A stretch of 64,000 bases of DNA from an uncultured Bacteroidales bacterium (GTDB taxonomy: Bacteria > Bacteroidota > Bacteroidia > Bacteroidales > FEN-979), in the NCBI GenBank assembly GCA_903877385.1, contig CAIRDP010000063.1, positions 1-64,000 on the forward strand. Direction: 5' to 3'. Within the stretch, counting starts at the first letter, position 1. Each line of letters begins with the position of its first letter. Shown one piece after another: positions 53,792 to 62,339 of the stretch. A model generated the notes under the pieces. The model saw only the letters and a list, made by a program, of their open reading frames with translations, was not told the DNA's origin and did no database searches. A program made the position numbers and the translations under genes.

Positions 53792-54433
53792 TTACTTAAA
53801 TCGTTCGTCGTTTTTCTTTGCGAAGAATGCGACCTTTTCAAGGGAAGTGATCATGTCGTATTCTTCAAGGTAAACATAGGCCGGTACATTGAGCGGCTTG
53901 GGAGTATAGTTGAGTATTCCCTTGATCCCTGAGAGCACGAGCGATTCGGCAATTTCGGGAGCCTGTTCCGACGGTACCGTTATGATCCCGATGGAAATAT
54001 TATTCTGTTTGATGATTTCGGGAAGCTGGTTGATGTGGTAGCAGGGTACCCCGTCGAACACCCTGTTGATTTTTTCAGGGTTAATATCGAATGCTGCTAT
54101 CATACTCAGTTTGGAACGCTTTCCCTTAAAGTAACTGATAAATGCTTTTCCCAGGTTTCCAAGACCGACTACAGCAACTCTTTGTCCCCGTTCCGAATCA
54201 ATGATTTTCCCTATAAGGTCTATCAGTTCCTTGATGTCGTAACCTTTTCTCAGGTTCCCCGAATAGCCTATGAGCATCAGGTCACGCCGAACCTGGACAG
54301 GTGTGATATGCAGCATCTGCGCTATTTCATGTGAAAAAACATGGGTCTTTTCTTTTGATAAAATCATCAGAAGAGCGCGGCGATACTGGCTGAGACGTTC
54401 CACGGTCTTGTGCGGTAAATTTTTTATAAACAT
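53792..54433 (-). CDS. rex: Redox-sensing transcriptional repressor Rex
   Basis: A 213-residue Rex: N-terminal winged helix (LPHKTVERLSQYRRAL, ITPVQVRRDLMLIGYSG) and C-terminal Rossmann domain with AVVGLGNLGKAFISY, AAFDINPEKI, and the end FAKKNDERF. Rex represses genes of anaerobic and fermentative metabolism and lets go of DNA when NADH rises. Its place at the end of a hydrogenase run supports a role in controlling it. It overlaps the receiver-kinase gene by ten bases, so it belongs to the same transcript. Confidence 0.95.
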   Translation of the reverse strand: MFIKNLPHKTVERLSQYRRALLMILSKEKTHVFSHEIAQMLHITPVQVRRDLMLIGYSGNLRKGYDIKELIDLIGKIIDSERGQRVAVVGLGNLGKAFISYFKGKRSKLSMIAAFDINPEKINRVFDGVPCYHINQLPEIIKQNNISIGIITVPSEQAPEIAESLVLSGIKGILNYTPKPLNVPAYVYLEEYDMITSLEKVAFFAKKNDERFK

Positions 54434-55557
54434 GGTTTATCAATTGGAAGTTTGACTTTAAAAATACTACCCTGATCCGGCTGGCTTGTTACCTCAATGA
54501 TTCCCTTGTAGTTGTCGATCAGCTTTTTTACTATGGCGAGCCCCAGCCCGCTGCCGGTTATATTTCTTGTTTTTTCTGTTTTAATTCTCACAAAATCGTC
54601 AAAGATCCTGCTGATGTCCTCGGGGTTCATGCCTATACCTGTGTCCTCAACAAGGATTTCAACCCATTCCCCGTTCTCCCTTAATGTGCAATCAACGCTG
54701 CCGCCCTGCTTATTATATTTAATGGCATTGCTGATCAGGTTGTTAAAAATAATCTCCATCTCCTCACTGTCGGCAATGACTTTAACAACCTCACTGCCAT
54801 GCAGTTTCAGCTTTATATCCTTCTGTATGGAATATGGTGTCATGGTGTCAATAGCCATGCGGGCAATATCCACCAGGTTGATCTCCTTTATGTCGCGCTT
54901 GCCTTTCCCTGATTCGACCTTCGTAAGGTCCATCAGGTCCAGGATCAGGATTCTCATTCCCTTGATCCTTTCAAGCATGCGGTCGACCATGTAGTCATAA
55001 CTATCAAGCTGAGGTCCTGCCTGCCTTTCCTTGATCATCTGAAGGTATCCTTCAATGGAATTCAGCGGAGCTTTAAGCTCATGCGAGAGCACACTGAGGA
55101 ACTGGAACCTGATCTGTTTTCCGCTTTCCTGGAGTTTGTTGGTCATTTTCTTCAGGAATACCCTTTTTGTGATATTCTCGATCGACGACTTCAGCTCCTG
55201 GGGAGTAAACGGCTTGGGTATGAAATCGTATGCTCCGTCGCTTGTAGCTTTAACAGCGAGCTCAAGGGAGGCATAGGATGTGATCATCACCACGATAATA
55301 TTCAGCTGTTTTTTACGGATATACTCCAGGACCTCTATGCCCTGTATCCCCGGCAGTTTGTTGTCGAGCAAAAGGATATCGGGTTTGTCGGTATCGATGA
55401 TTTCAATCCCGGCTTCACCGGTTGAAGCTTCGCGAACCACGAAATCAAAAGCTTCTTCCATGAATGGATAATCCACTCTGAAGTTCCTCAGGATTCGGCT
55501 TATGCCGCTCCTGATGCCGGGTTCGTCGTCAATTACAAGGATTTTTAAAGTGGACAT
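54424..55557 (-). CDS. Receiver-histidine kinase hybrid (REC-HisKA-HATPase)
   Basis: A 377-residue soluble protein. A receiver domain (residues 3-125; ILVIDDEPGI, Asp in ILLLDNKLPGI, Lys in FIPKPF) is followed by a HisKA domain (FQFLSVLSHELKAPLNSIEGY, His) and a HATPase domain (IFNNLISNAIKYNKQG, VEDTGIGMNPED, GSGLGLAIVKKLI). It has no membrane segment and no DNA-binding domain, so it is an internal relay element. Being between the H-cluster sensor kinase / receiver pair and rex, it probably takes phosphate from the sensor kinase and passes it on. It starts 48 bp after the receiver-only gene. Confidence 0.9.
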   Translation of the reverse strand: MSTLKILVIDDEPGIRSGISRILRNFRVDYPFMEEAFDFVVREASTGEAGIEIIDTDKPDILLLDNKLPGIQGIEVLEYIRKKQLNIIVVMITSYASLELAVKATSDGAYDFIPKPFTPQELKSSIENITKRVFLKKMTNKLQESGKQIRFQFLSVLSHELKAPLNSIEGYLQMIKERQAGPQLDSYDYMVDRMLERIKGMRILILDLMDLTKVESGKGKRDIKEINLVDIARMAIDTMTPYSIQKDIKLKLHGSEVVKVIADSEEMEIIFNNLISNAIKYNKQGGSVDCTLRENGEWVEILVEDTGIGMNPEDISRIFDDFVRIKTEKTRNITGSGLGLAIVKKLIDNYKGIIEVTSQPDQGSIFKVKLPIDKPCL

Positions 55558-55605
55558 GTTATTTCAATCACAACAAAAATAAGGTAAAAAAGCTGTTTTG
55601 CAATA

Positions 55606-56007
55606 TCAGTTGTTAATTTTTAACAGCTTGAAAATTTCTTCTTTAAGTTTTTCGGTGCGGATACCCTTTTCAAGAAAACGGTCAGCCTTTATCCACTTCC
55701 GGTTATTTTCATCGTTGATGTCGAAAGTGATCCCTGTTTCGGCTGCAACCCCGGTTGCTATGATGATAGGTACTTCAGGGTATTTTTTCTTCATCTTATA
55801 ACAAAGGATGAAGCCGCTGTCCTCGTTTTCCATCATCAGGTCAAGAATTGCAAGATCCGGTTTTGTTTTTTCTATCATCTCCTCTGCTTCTTTCTGGCTC
55901 TCGGCAAGGAGTGTCTGAAATCCAAAGGCCTCGACTTTGGTTTTCATCTGGTAAAGGTAATCCTGGTCATCGTCAACGATCAGGATCAGTTTGTTTTTAG
56001 TACTCAT
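55606..56007 (-). CDS. Stand-alone response receiver (CheY-like)
   Basis: A 133-residue single receiver domain: LILIVDDDQDY (acidic pocket), phospho-acceptor Asp in LAILDLMMENEDSGF, Thr/Ser at IIIATGVAA and Lys near the end (KADRFLEKGIRTEKL). The segment between the conserved Thr and Lys is longer than in CheY (about 18 extra residues with FDINDENNRKWIK). There is no output domain. The gene overlaps the H-cluster sensor kinase by four bases and is its obvious partner. Confidence 0.9.
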   Translation of the reverse strand: MSTKNKLILIVDDDQDYLYQMKTKVEAFGFQTLLAESQKEAEEMIEKTKPDLAILDLMMENEDSGFILCYKMKKKYPEVPIIIATGVAAETGITFDINDENNRKWIKADRFLEKGIRTEKLKEEIFKLLKINN

Positions 56008-57983
56008 GTTCTGGGTAGTGTTATGGTAAACGTTGTCCCTGTTGGTCCGTTGGCCCGATCATCATTCGAGTCAACATGAATCTTTCCTTTATGCATTTTA
56101 ACTATTCCGTATATCAGCGCCAGCCCAAGACCCGTTCCTTTCCCCATCTCCTTGGTTGTAAAAAATGGGGTGAAAATTTTATCCATATGGTCTTTGGATA
56201 TCCCGGTGCCGGTATCAGCAACGATAAACCTCAGTTCTTCAGCGTCTCCTTCAACTCCAATGGTGAGTTTTCCTCCCTCGGGCATTGCTTCGACCGCGTT
56301 TTTCTCAAGGTTTGTCATCACCTGCATCATCTGGTCAATATCGAGCCTGGCCTGGGGATCGGAGATCCTGGGTTCGAAAACAACTTCAATATTTGCAGGT
56401 TTTATAATTGAATCAACACTGTGCCTGGCAAATTTCACAACATCGGTCTCGCTGAGATTCACCTGGTTTTTTCGTGCAAAATTCAGAAGCCCGCTTACGA
56501 TTTTTTTACATCGTTCGGCCTGTTCGGCGATAAGTCTCAGGTCTTCCCTTACAGGGTCATTCTCGGGGGACTCATCAATAAGTATATTCGAATACATGGT
56601 GATAACCCCCAGGGGGTTATTGAGTTCATGGGCTATCCCTGCCGACAGTTGTCCCATATGGGCCAGTTTTTCCGACTGTTTAAGCGCCTGTTTGGCCTTG
56701 GCAAGTTTATCGTTGGAGACATTCAGGTTGTTGATGGAGTCATGCAGCTTTTCAATGGTATATGGCAGGCACATCTCAGTCTCGGCAAGGTCTTTCACGA
56801 TTGCGATCGCATGTTCCACGCAGGTATCATACCCGCAGGTCCCGCAGTTTAGGTGGTCCTCGGGTTTGAATTTACCCATTGCGTGAAGGGCTTCAAGAAT
56901 TTTATCCTCGGCGGGGATCTCGAATCGACGGTCTTCGGGGGTGAACTCCTGGGAATAGTCCAGGCTGCTGAACTCTTCAACTTGTTTTTCCCACTGATCT
57001 TTATCAATTGATGCAAGCTTCCTGGTCACATACTCACCCACAGCGGCGCTTCTTGCAAACCGCTTGCCTCCGGGGGATGTGCCAGGCCCCATAATGCAGC
57101 CTTCGCAGCATAGCAGCATCAGGTGTTTGTTTCGGATGAAGCCTTCCTCGAATTCTTTTACTGCTTCCTTGAAGTTCACCCTGCCCTCCGCTACCACAAC
57201 CTGTTCCTCGGGGATGGATTCGGTGGAATTAGCCGTGAAATAAAGGCCGCGGCTGATGGGAAAGATAGCTCCCTTGCCGCTCACCGGGGGGTCAAAATCA
57301 GATGGGTCTGAACTTTCCCAGTTGATCCCTCTGGTTTCAAACATTTCCCTCAGCTCCCTGAAAGTAAGAACTTCATCCACTTCTTCCGTTTCAGCTTTTT
57401 TGGCAAAGCAGGGCCCTATAAAGACCACCTGGAGATCCTTACCGTATTTCTTTTTCATGATCCTGGTCATAGCCAGCATCGGAGAGGCAACAGGGGCAAG
57501 GTTCTCGACCAGTTCTGGGTGGTAATGCCTGATGAAGTATACAATGGCCGGACAATCTGAACTTATCTGCCCGACATTCCTGCTGGTCTTTATCCTTTTT
57601 TCATATTCCCTGGCTATCATGTCGGCCCCGAAAGATACTTCGGCTACATAATCGAACCCCAACTGCCTTATCATGCCAACAAGCAGCTGATGGTCGGGGA
57701 CCTCGGTGAATTCGGCCGGGAAGCTGGGTGCAATGCATGCCGCAATTCTCTTTTCGGATTTCAGGAGGAGATTCACCTCATCTACTGAACGCAGGGGGTA
57801 TTTTGCACCCTGGCTGCAGACCTTTACACAGTTTCCGCAGCCAATGCAGCGTTCGTTGATTACTTCAGCCTGGGTCTTGATGATCTTGATGGCTTTTACA
57901 GGGCATTCCCTCACACAGGTGTAGCATACCCGGCATTTATCCTTTACAGTAAAGACCAGCTGTCGGTGGTATGCATGGCTCAT
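56004..57983 (-). CDS. Sensor histidine kinase with [FeFe]-hydrogenase H-cluster domain
   Basis: A 659-residue protein from the ATG at 57983, which overlaps the hydA-like stop (ATGA). It has two 4Fe-4S motifs (CRVCYTCVRECP, CIGCGNCVKVC), an H-cluster domain whose three blocks read SSDCPA, GPCFAKKAE and CCEGCIMGPG, an Fe-S motif CGTCGYDTC, then HisKA (AGIAHELNNPLGVITMY, His) and HATPase. The Cys that relays protons in catalytic hydrogenases (TSCCP) is Asp here, and the block-2 Met is Gly, while the four cubane ligands stay. This fits a sensory rather than catalytic [FeFe] hydrogenase (group C). Partners are the receiver proteins just downstream. Confidence 0.9.
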   Translation of the reverse strand: MSHAYHRQLVFTVKDKCRVCYTCVRECPVKAIKIIKTQAEVINERCIGCGNCVKVCSQGAKYPLRSVDEVNLLLKSEKRIAACIAPSFPAEFTEVPDHQLLVGMIRQLGFDYVAEVSFGADMIAREYEKRIKTSRNVGQISSDCPAIVYFIRHYHPELVENLAPVASPMLAMTRIMKKKYGKDLQVVFIGPCFAKKAETEEVDEVLTFRELREMFETRGINWESSDPSDFDPPVSGKGAIFPISRGLYFTANSTESIPEEQVVVAEGRVNFKEAVKEFEEGFIRNKHLMLLCCEGCIMGPGTSPGGKRFARSAAVGEYVTRKLASIDKDQWEKQVEEFSSLDYSQEFTPEDRRFEIPAEDKILEALHAMGKFKPEDHLNCGTCGYDTCVEHAIAIVKDLAETEMCLPYTIEKLHDSINNLNVSNDKLAKAKQALKQSEKLAHMGQLSAGIAHELNNPLGVITMYSNILIDESPENDPVREDLRLIAEQAERCKKIVSGLLNFARKNQVNLSETDVVKFARHSVDSIIKPANIEVVFEPRISDPQARLDIDQMMQVMTNLEKNAVEAMPEGGKLTIGVEGDAEELRFIVADTGTGISKDHMDKIFTPFFTTKEMGKGTGLGLALIYGIVKMHKGKIHVDSNDDRANGPTGTTFTITLPRT

Positions 57984-59692
57984 AATTCCTGGGATTTTGA
58001 GTTGCCTTTCCACAGTATCTCCTGGTTTCCCGGGCTGTTAGGTTTTGAAAGGAACTTCTCGTAAAGCTCGGTTAAAACAGGATTTTTATGCGCCACTTTT
58101 ACCATTTCTTCTTCGTCGGCATCATACAGGGCCTTCATCCTGGCTTTGAGGTTCTTCTCGTCGGACCCGATTTTCATTCCCCCCCCGTTGATGCAGCCGT
58201 TTACGCAGGCCATCACTTCTACTATATGGATGTTGTCGCGCCCGTTTTCAATCTCATCCATGAGTTCGATGGCATTGGCCAGTCCGCTTACTGCGATGAC
58301 GTTCAGCGGAATCTTGTTTATTCTTATTTTAGCCTCTTTCCGGGGTTTTAATCCTCTTAGTTCATTTATCTTTCCGGGGTTCAGGTCCTGCCCGGTGCTC
58401 AAGAAGTTGATGCTTCTCATCAGGCCTTCAAGGTGACCGCCCGATATGCCAAACAACCTCCCCGAGGAACTGCTCATGTTGAAAGCCGTATCGTTAGGTT
58501 CAGGTTCAAGCTTGTCGAAATCTATCCCGAGAAGACCGATCAGCCTGACCAGCTCCCTTACGGTAATTACGGCATCCACCGGCCTGATCCCTTCGCTGTC
58601 ATATTCCGCCTCGGCCTTTTTTGCCGTACACGGCATGACCGAAACAACAAATACTTTCTCGGGTTTGATCCCCGCGCTGCTTGTAATGTACTTTTTGATC
58701 AAAGTGCCCATGATCTGCTGGGGGGATTTGACCGGTGAAAGCTTAGGCGAGAACTGCGGATGAAAAATGTCAATATACCTCACCCAGGCCGGACAACAGC
58801 TGGTGAACATGGGCAGGTTTTTATTACCCTGCAGGCGTTCGAGAAAGATAGCTGCTTCCTCGGTAAGATTTATGTCTGAGGCAAGGGATATGTCAAAACT
58901 CTGGCGGAACCCGATCCGTTTCAGGGCATAACGCAGAAGATTAAGTATGTCCTTGTTGGATTTCAGGCCGAACTCTTCGGCTATTGCAGCCGGGACAGTA
59001 GGGGAGAACTGGACTACAGGGTACAGCCCGGGATCTCCGAGAGCTTCAATTACCTGGGGAAGAGATTTCCGTTCGGTCAATGCCCCTGTAGGGCAGGCTA
59101 TAATACACTGTCCGCATTTTACGCAGGCATTGAAATTAAGGCCCCGGTTATATGAAGTACCGATCCTGGTGTTTGACCCCCTGCCTACTGAGTCAATGGC
59201 CGCTACTCCTATGATCTCCTTGCAAACCCTGCTGCACCTCCCGCAAAGCACACATTTTGCAGGATCTCTCTGGATAGAAGGACATGCTTTGTCAATCTGG
59301 ACAGGCTTCTGCCTGCTGATGTATTTACGTTCCCTTATCTGGAGTTCCTCCGACAATCCCTGGAGTTCGCAGGTCCCGTTCCGGTCGCAGTACAGGCAGT
59401 CGTCGGGATGATTGGCCAGCAAAAGCTCCACAATGTTTTTCCTGGCTTTTAGCACCCTGGGGGAATGTGTATGGATCTGCATCCATTCTTCCACCTGGTG
59501 TGAGCATGCAGGAACGAGATGAGGCAGACCTTCAACCTCTACAACGCACATGCGACAGGCTCCGGTAGGGGAAAGGCTGCTGAGATAACAAAGCGTGGGG
59601 ACTTTCACGCCTATACGGTTCAATACCGTCAGTATGGTTTCTCCCCTTTTGGCGCTGACCTGTTGTTCGTTTATTTCGATAGTAAGAAGCAT
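57980..59692 (-). CDS. hydA: [FeFe] hydrogenase catalytic subunit (electron-bifurcating type)
   Basis: A 570-residue hydrogenase. The N-terminal 2Fe-2S domain has Cys at 35, 46, 49 and 63; then a His-Cys 4Fe-4S motif (HPDDCLYCDRNGTC), two 4Fe-4S motifs (CVLCGRCSRVC, CVKCGQCIIAC) and the H-cluster domain with all three catalytic blocks, FTSCCPAW (Cys 299 and 300), MPCTAKKAEAE and MACVNGCINGGG. A short small-subunit-like segment (ELYEKFLSKP) closes the protein. With HydB- and HydC-like subunits encoded just upstream it would form a trimer that oxidises or produces H2 with NADH and ferredoxin, probably by electron confurcation. The maturases HydEFG are not in the window. Confidence 0.95.
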   Translation of the reverse strand: MLLTIEINEQQVSAKRGETILTVLNRIGVKVPTLCYLSSLSPTGACRMCVVEVEGLPHLVPACSHQVEEWMQIHTHSPRVLKARKNIVELLLANHPDDCLYCDRNGTCELQGLSEELQIRERKYISRQKPVQIDKACPSIQRDPAKCVLCGRCSRVCKEIIGVAAIDSVGRGSNTRIGTSYNRGLNFNACVKCGQCIIACPTGALTERKSLPQVIEALGDPGLYPVVQFSPTVPAAIAEEFGLKSNKDILNLLRYALKRIGFRQSFDISLASDINLTEEAAIFLERLQGNKNLPMFTSCCPAWVRYIDIFHPQFSPKLSPVKSPQQIMGTLIKKYITSSAGIKPEKVFVVSVMPCTAKKAEAEYDSEGIRPVDAVITVRELVRLIGLLGIDFDKLEPEPNDTAFNMSSSSGRLFGISGGHLEGLMRSINFLSTGQDLNPGKINELRGLKPRKEAKIRINKIPLNVIAVSGLANAIELMDEIENGRDNIHIVEVMACVNGCINGGGMKIGSDEKNLKARMKALYDADEEEMVKVAHKNPVLTELYEKFLSKPNSPGNQEILWKGNSKSQEL

Positions 59693-59700
59693 AATTCCTC

Positions 59701-61650
59701 TTATTTAAAGTAGATTGCACTGAATTTGCAAACATCAAAACAAATTCCGCAGCCTGTGCACTTGGATTCAATAATGAAATGAGGCATTTTGGGAGAACCC
59801 ACAATGGCGTTCTCGGGGCATTTTTTCTGGCAGATATTGCAGCCGTTACAATGTTCAACGTCAATATAAAAGGTGCGGAGATCGTGACAAACTCCCGCAG
59901 CACACCTCCTGTCGAAAATATGTTCTTCAAACTCTTCCCTGAACCATTTCAGGGAACTAAGAACGGGATTTGGAGCGTTCTGCCCCAGTCCGCAAAGGGA
60001 AGTATCGCAGATCACGTTGGCAAGGCTTTCAAGCTGAACAACTCCCTTAAAGCGTTCGAGTGTTTCATGGGTTGTTTCCTCTTTCGGCCTGCGTGTGATC
60101 CCTTCAAGGATGTCCAGCATTTTTTTGGTGCCTTCCCTGCAGGGAATGCATTTCCCGCAACTTTCGTTCTGGAGGAAGTCGATGAAGTACTTTGCCAGGT
60201 TGACCATGCAGGTCTTTTCGTCGAGGATTATGAGCCCTCCTGAGCCCAGTTTCGCCCCTATACCGCTGAGAGCTTCAAAATCAAGAGGGGTGTCCAGGTC
60301 GGCAGGAGGGATGCATACCCCCGACGGTCCTCCCAGCTGAACGGCTTTTAAAGCCTTCCCGTCTTTGACGCCTCCTGCTATGTTGTTGATAATTGAGGAA
60401 AATGTAATTCCCATCGGGACTTCGATGAAGCCTGTATTAACTGCTTTGCCTGCAAGCGAAAATAATTTTGTTCCTTTTGAGGATTTTGTGCCCATGGCTT
60501 TAAACCATGCAGGGCCGTTCTCAAGAATCCCGGGAATATTGGCCAGGGTTTCAACATTATTGATCACGGTGGGATGCCCCCATATCCCTTTCTCGGCAGG
60601 ATAAGGTGGTTTTGACCTTGGCAGGCCTCTCTGGCCTTCAAGGCTCGAGATCAGCGCTGTTTCTTCGCCGCATACAAAGGCTCCGGCACCCTGCCTTACA
60701 CTGATCGAAAGGTTGAATCCGCTTCCGAAAATATCTTCTCCAAGCAGCCCGTATTCCTTAGCCTGCCTGATGGCTGTCTCAAGTATATTCAGGGAGTTTT
60801 CATAGTCGGACCTGACAAAGATGATAGCCTGGCTCGCACCTATGGCATATGCAGCTATGGAAAGTCCTTCAATGATCCTGTGGGGATCGCTTTCAATTAT
60901 AGCCCTGTCCATAAAGGCCCCGGGATCGCTCTCGTCGGCATTGCAGATCATGTATTTCTGGTCGCCTGCAGTATCCAGGGCAATCTTCCATTTTCTGCCG
61001 GTGGGGAACCCACCACCTGCTCTCCCCTTTAATTCGCTCTGCTCAATGATTTCACAGATCTTGTCGGCCGGGTAATTAAGCACCGTCTTGTATAGTGATT
61101 TGTACCCTCCCCCTGCAATATACTCTTCAATGGAAACAGGGCTTATAATGCCTGCGTTTTTCAGGATATGCCTGGTTTGCAGATTGAACCAGGGGATTTG
61201 CTCAAGCATTGGAACATTAGGCCATTCCTCAAGTCCCGGCTGCTTGTACTGACCCAGGGTGAGGTCGTTCTGCAAAGTATGATGAAATACCGAATTAAGG
61301 ACATCTTCGGCCCTGTCTTCAGTGACATTCCTGAAACATAACCTTGTTTTACCGGGCAGCTGAACATCGAGCAAAGGTTCTGCAGAACAAAACCCGTTGC
61401 AACCAACCTCGATGATATCAGCTTTGAGGTTGTTCTCTGAAACATATTTTTGCACTCTTTCAAGAGTGGAAAGAGCTCCCGAAATTACTCCGCAGGTCCC
61501 TGTACCGATGTAAATCACCGGTCTTGAGACCTTCTCATGCCTGATCACTGCGAGCCTGTCGGTAGTCGGTTTATCGAATATACCGGAGTAATTCTTGATA
61601 ACTTTTTCGGTCAGGAAGGTCCTGATGTCGGTTAAATCCTGTGTTGGCAT
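59701..61650 (-). CDS. hydB: NuoF-like hydrogenase flavoprotein subunit HydB
   Basis: A 649-residue protein with an N-terminal thioredoxin-like 2Fe-2S segment (GTGTCGVISGALSTLERV), the NADH/FMN-binding NuoF core (LKGRAGGGFPTGRKW, then GAGAFVCGEETALISSLEG), the 4Fe-4S block ESCGKCIPCREGTKKM, and two C-terminal 4Fe-4S motifs (CNGCNICQKKC, CTGCGICFDVC). It would carry electrons between NAD(H) and the Fe-S chain of the hydrogenase; in bifurcating enzymes this subunit holds the FMN where electron flow splits. It follows hydC by one base and precedes hydA by eight. Confidence 0.95.
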   Translation of the reverse strand: MPTQDLTDIRTFLTEKVIKNYSGIFDKPTTDRLAVIRHEKVSRPVIYIGTGTCGVISGALSTLERVQKYVSENNLKADIIEVGCNGFCSAEPLLDVQLPGKTRLCFRNVTEDRAEDVLNSVFHHTLQNDLTLGQYKQPGLEEWPNVPMLEQIPWFNLQTRHILKNAGIISPVSIEEYIAGGGYKSLYKTVLNYPADKICEIIEQSELKGRAGGGFPTGRKWKIALDTAGDQKYMICNADESDPGAFMDRAIIESDPHRIIEGLSIAAYAIGASQAIIFVRSDYENSLNILETAIRQAKEYGLLGEDIFGSGFNLSISVRQGAGAFVCGEETALISSLEGQRGLPRSKPPYPAEKGIWGHPTVINNVETLANIPGILENGPAWFKAMGTKSSKGTKLFSLAGKAVNTGFIEVPMGITFSSIINNIAGGVKDGKALKAVQLGGPSGVCIPPADLDTPLDFEALSGIGAKLGSGGLIILDEKTCMVNLAKYFIDFLQNESCGKCIPCREGTKKMLDILEGITRRPKEETTHETLERFKGVVQLESLANVICDTSLCGLGQNAPNPVLSSLKWFREEFEEHIFDRRCAAGVCHDLRTFYIDVEHCNGCNICQKKCPENAIVGSPKMPHFIIESKCTGCGICFDVCKFSAIYFK

Positions 61651-61651
61651 G

Positions 61652-62104
61652 CTACTCGCTTTTTTCTCTCAATGTTCTGATGATCCTACTAAGATCAGCC
61701 ACGCTTAAATGATGGTAATATGTGCTGTTTATCCTGATGACCGGTGACTGGCTGCAACCGCCCATGCAATTGACTGTTTCGAGACTGAACTTTTTATCCT
61801 TGGTAACTGAGCCTGCCTGGACTTTAAGAAGCTTTTCGATTTCTTTCAGGTAGGACGATGAGCTGCACAGATAACATGAGGTGCCCCGGCAAACCTGGAT
61901 ATGGTATTGCCCTTTGCGCCTGAAGCGGAACTGGTCGTAAAACGTGGCAACCCCGTAAATCCTGTTGGTTGGAATACCCAAATGGACCGAAACCTTTTCG
62001 ATAATTTCATCGGTGAGGTAACCCTTTTTCTCCTGGATTTCCTGGAGGATTGGTATAAGGTTCTCAGGTTTCTTAAGGCTGTATTTCTCAAAAATCTGAT
62101 CCAT
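61652..62104 (-). CDS. hydC: NuoE-like 2Fe-2S subunit HydC
   Basis: A 150-residue thioredoxin-like ferredoxin of the NuoE family. The N-terminal helical part has ENLIPILQEIQEKKGYL and VATFYDQFRF; the 2Fe-2S ligands are the Cys of VCRGTSCYLC and of NCMGGCSQSP. It is the first gene of the hydrogenase run. It passes electrons between the flavoprotein and other Fe-S centres. A TATTTTTG -7 box lies at 62196-62189 (minus strand), about 85 bp upstream of the ATG. Confidence 0.94.
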   Translation of the reverse strand: MDQIFEKYSLKKPENLIPILQEIQEKKGYLTDEIIEKVSVHLGIPTNRIYGVATFYDQFRFRRKGQYHIQVCRGTSCYLCSSSSYLKEIEKLLKVQAGSVTKDKKFSLETVNCMGGCSQSPVIRINSTYYHHLSVADLSRIIRTLREKSE

Positions 62105-62339
62105 GACAAATCTTTATTTCTTTTTTCCCTTTTGAGGCCAAGGAAGCCCGTATGGGTTAAGTGATCAAACCATAGTTTCAATTACATACAAAAATATGCT
62201 AATAAATTGAATTATGAAAATATTATTGTGAATTATTTAGCATTGTTAATAAATAAACAGTAACTGTGACTGGCGTTTTAAAAGAAAAAAATCCGTAAAA
62301 TTTACCAAAAGAGCTGATATATTTGTAATTTTGACCATT
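62105..62339. promoter_or_regulatory. Divergent promoter region of the hydrogenase genes, with a possible Rex site
   Basis: Toward hydC, TATTTTTG (62196-62189, minus strand) matches the -7 consensus. Toward the divergent sensor there are two perfect -7 boxes in tandem, TATATTTG (62318-62325) and TAATTTTG (62326-62333), the second ending seven bases before the ATG, so that transcript may be leaderless. Between them lies TTGTTAATAAATAAACAG (62243-62260), an imperfect palindrome (6 of 9 positions) reminiscent of Rex operators. The last assignment is weak. Confidence 0.45.

Noticed and set aside
56152-56886. Long plus-strand frame opposite the H-cluster sensor kinase
   Set aside because: Shadow of HisKA/HATPase coding sequence; no recognisable fold.
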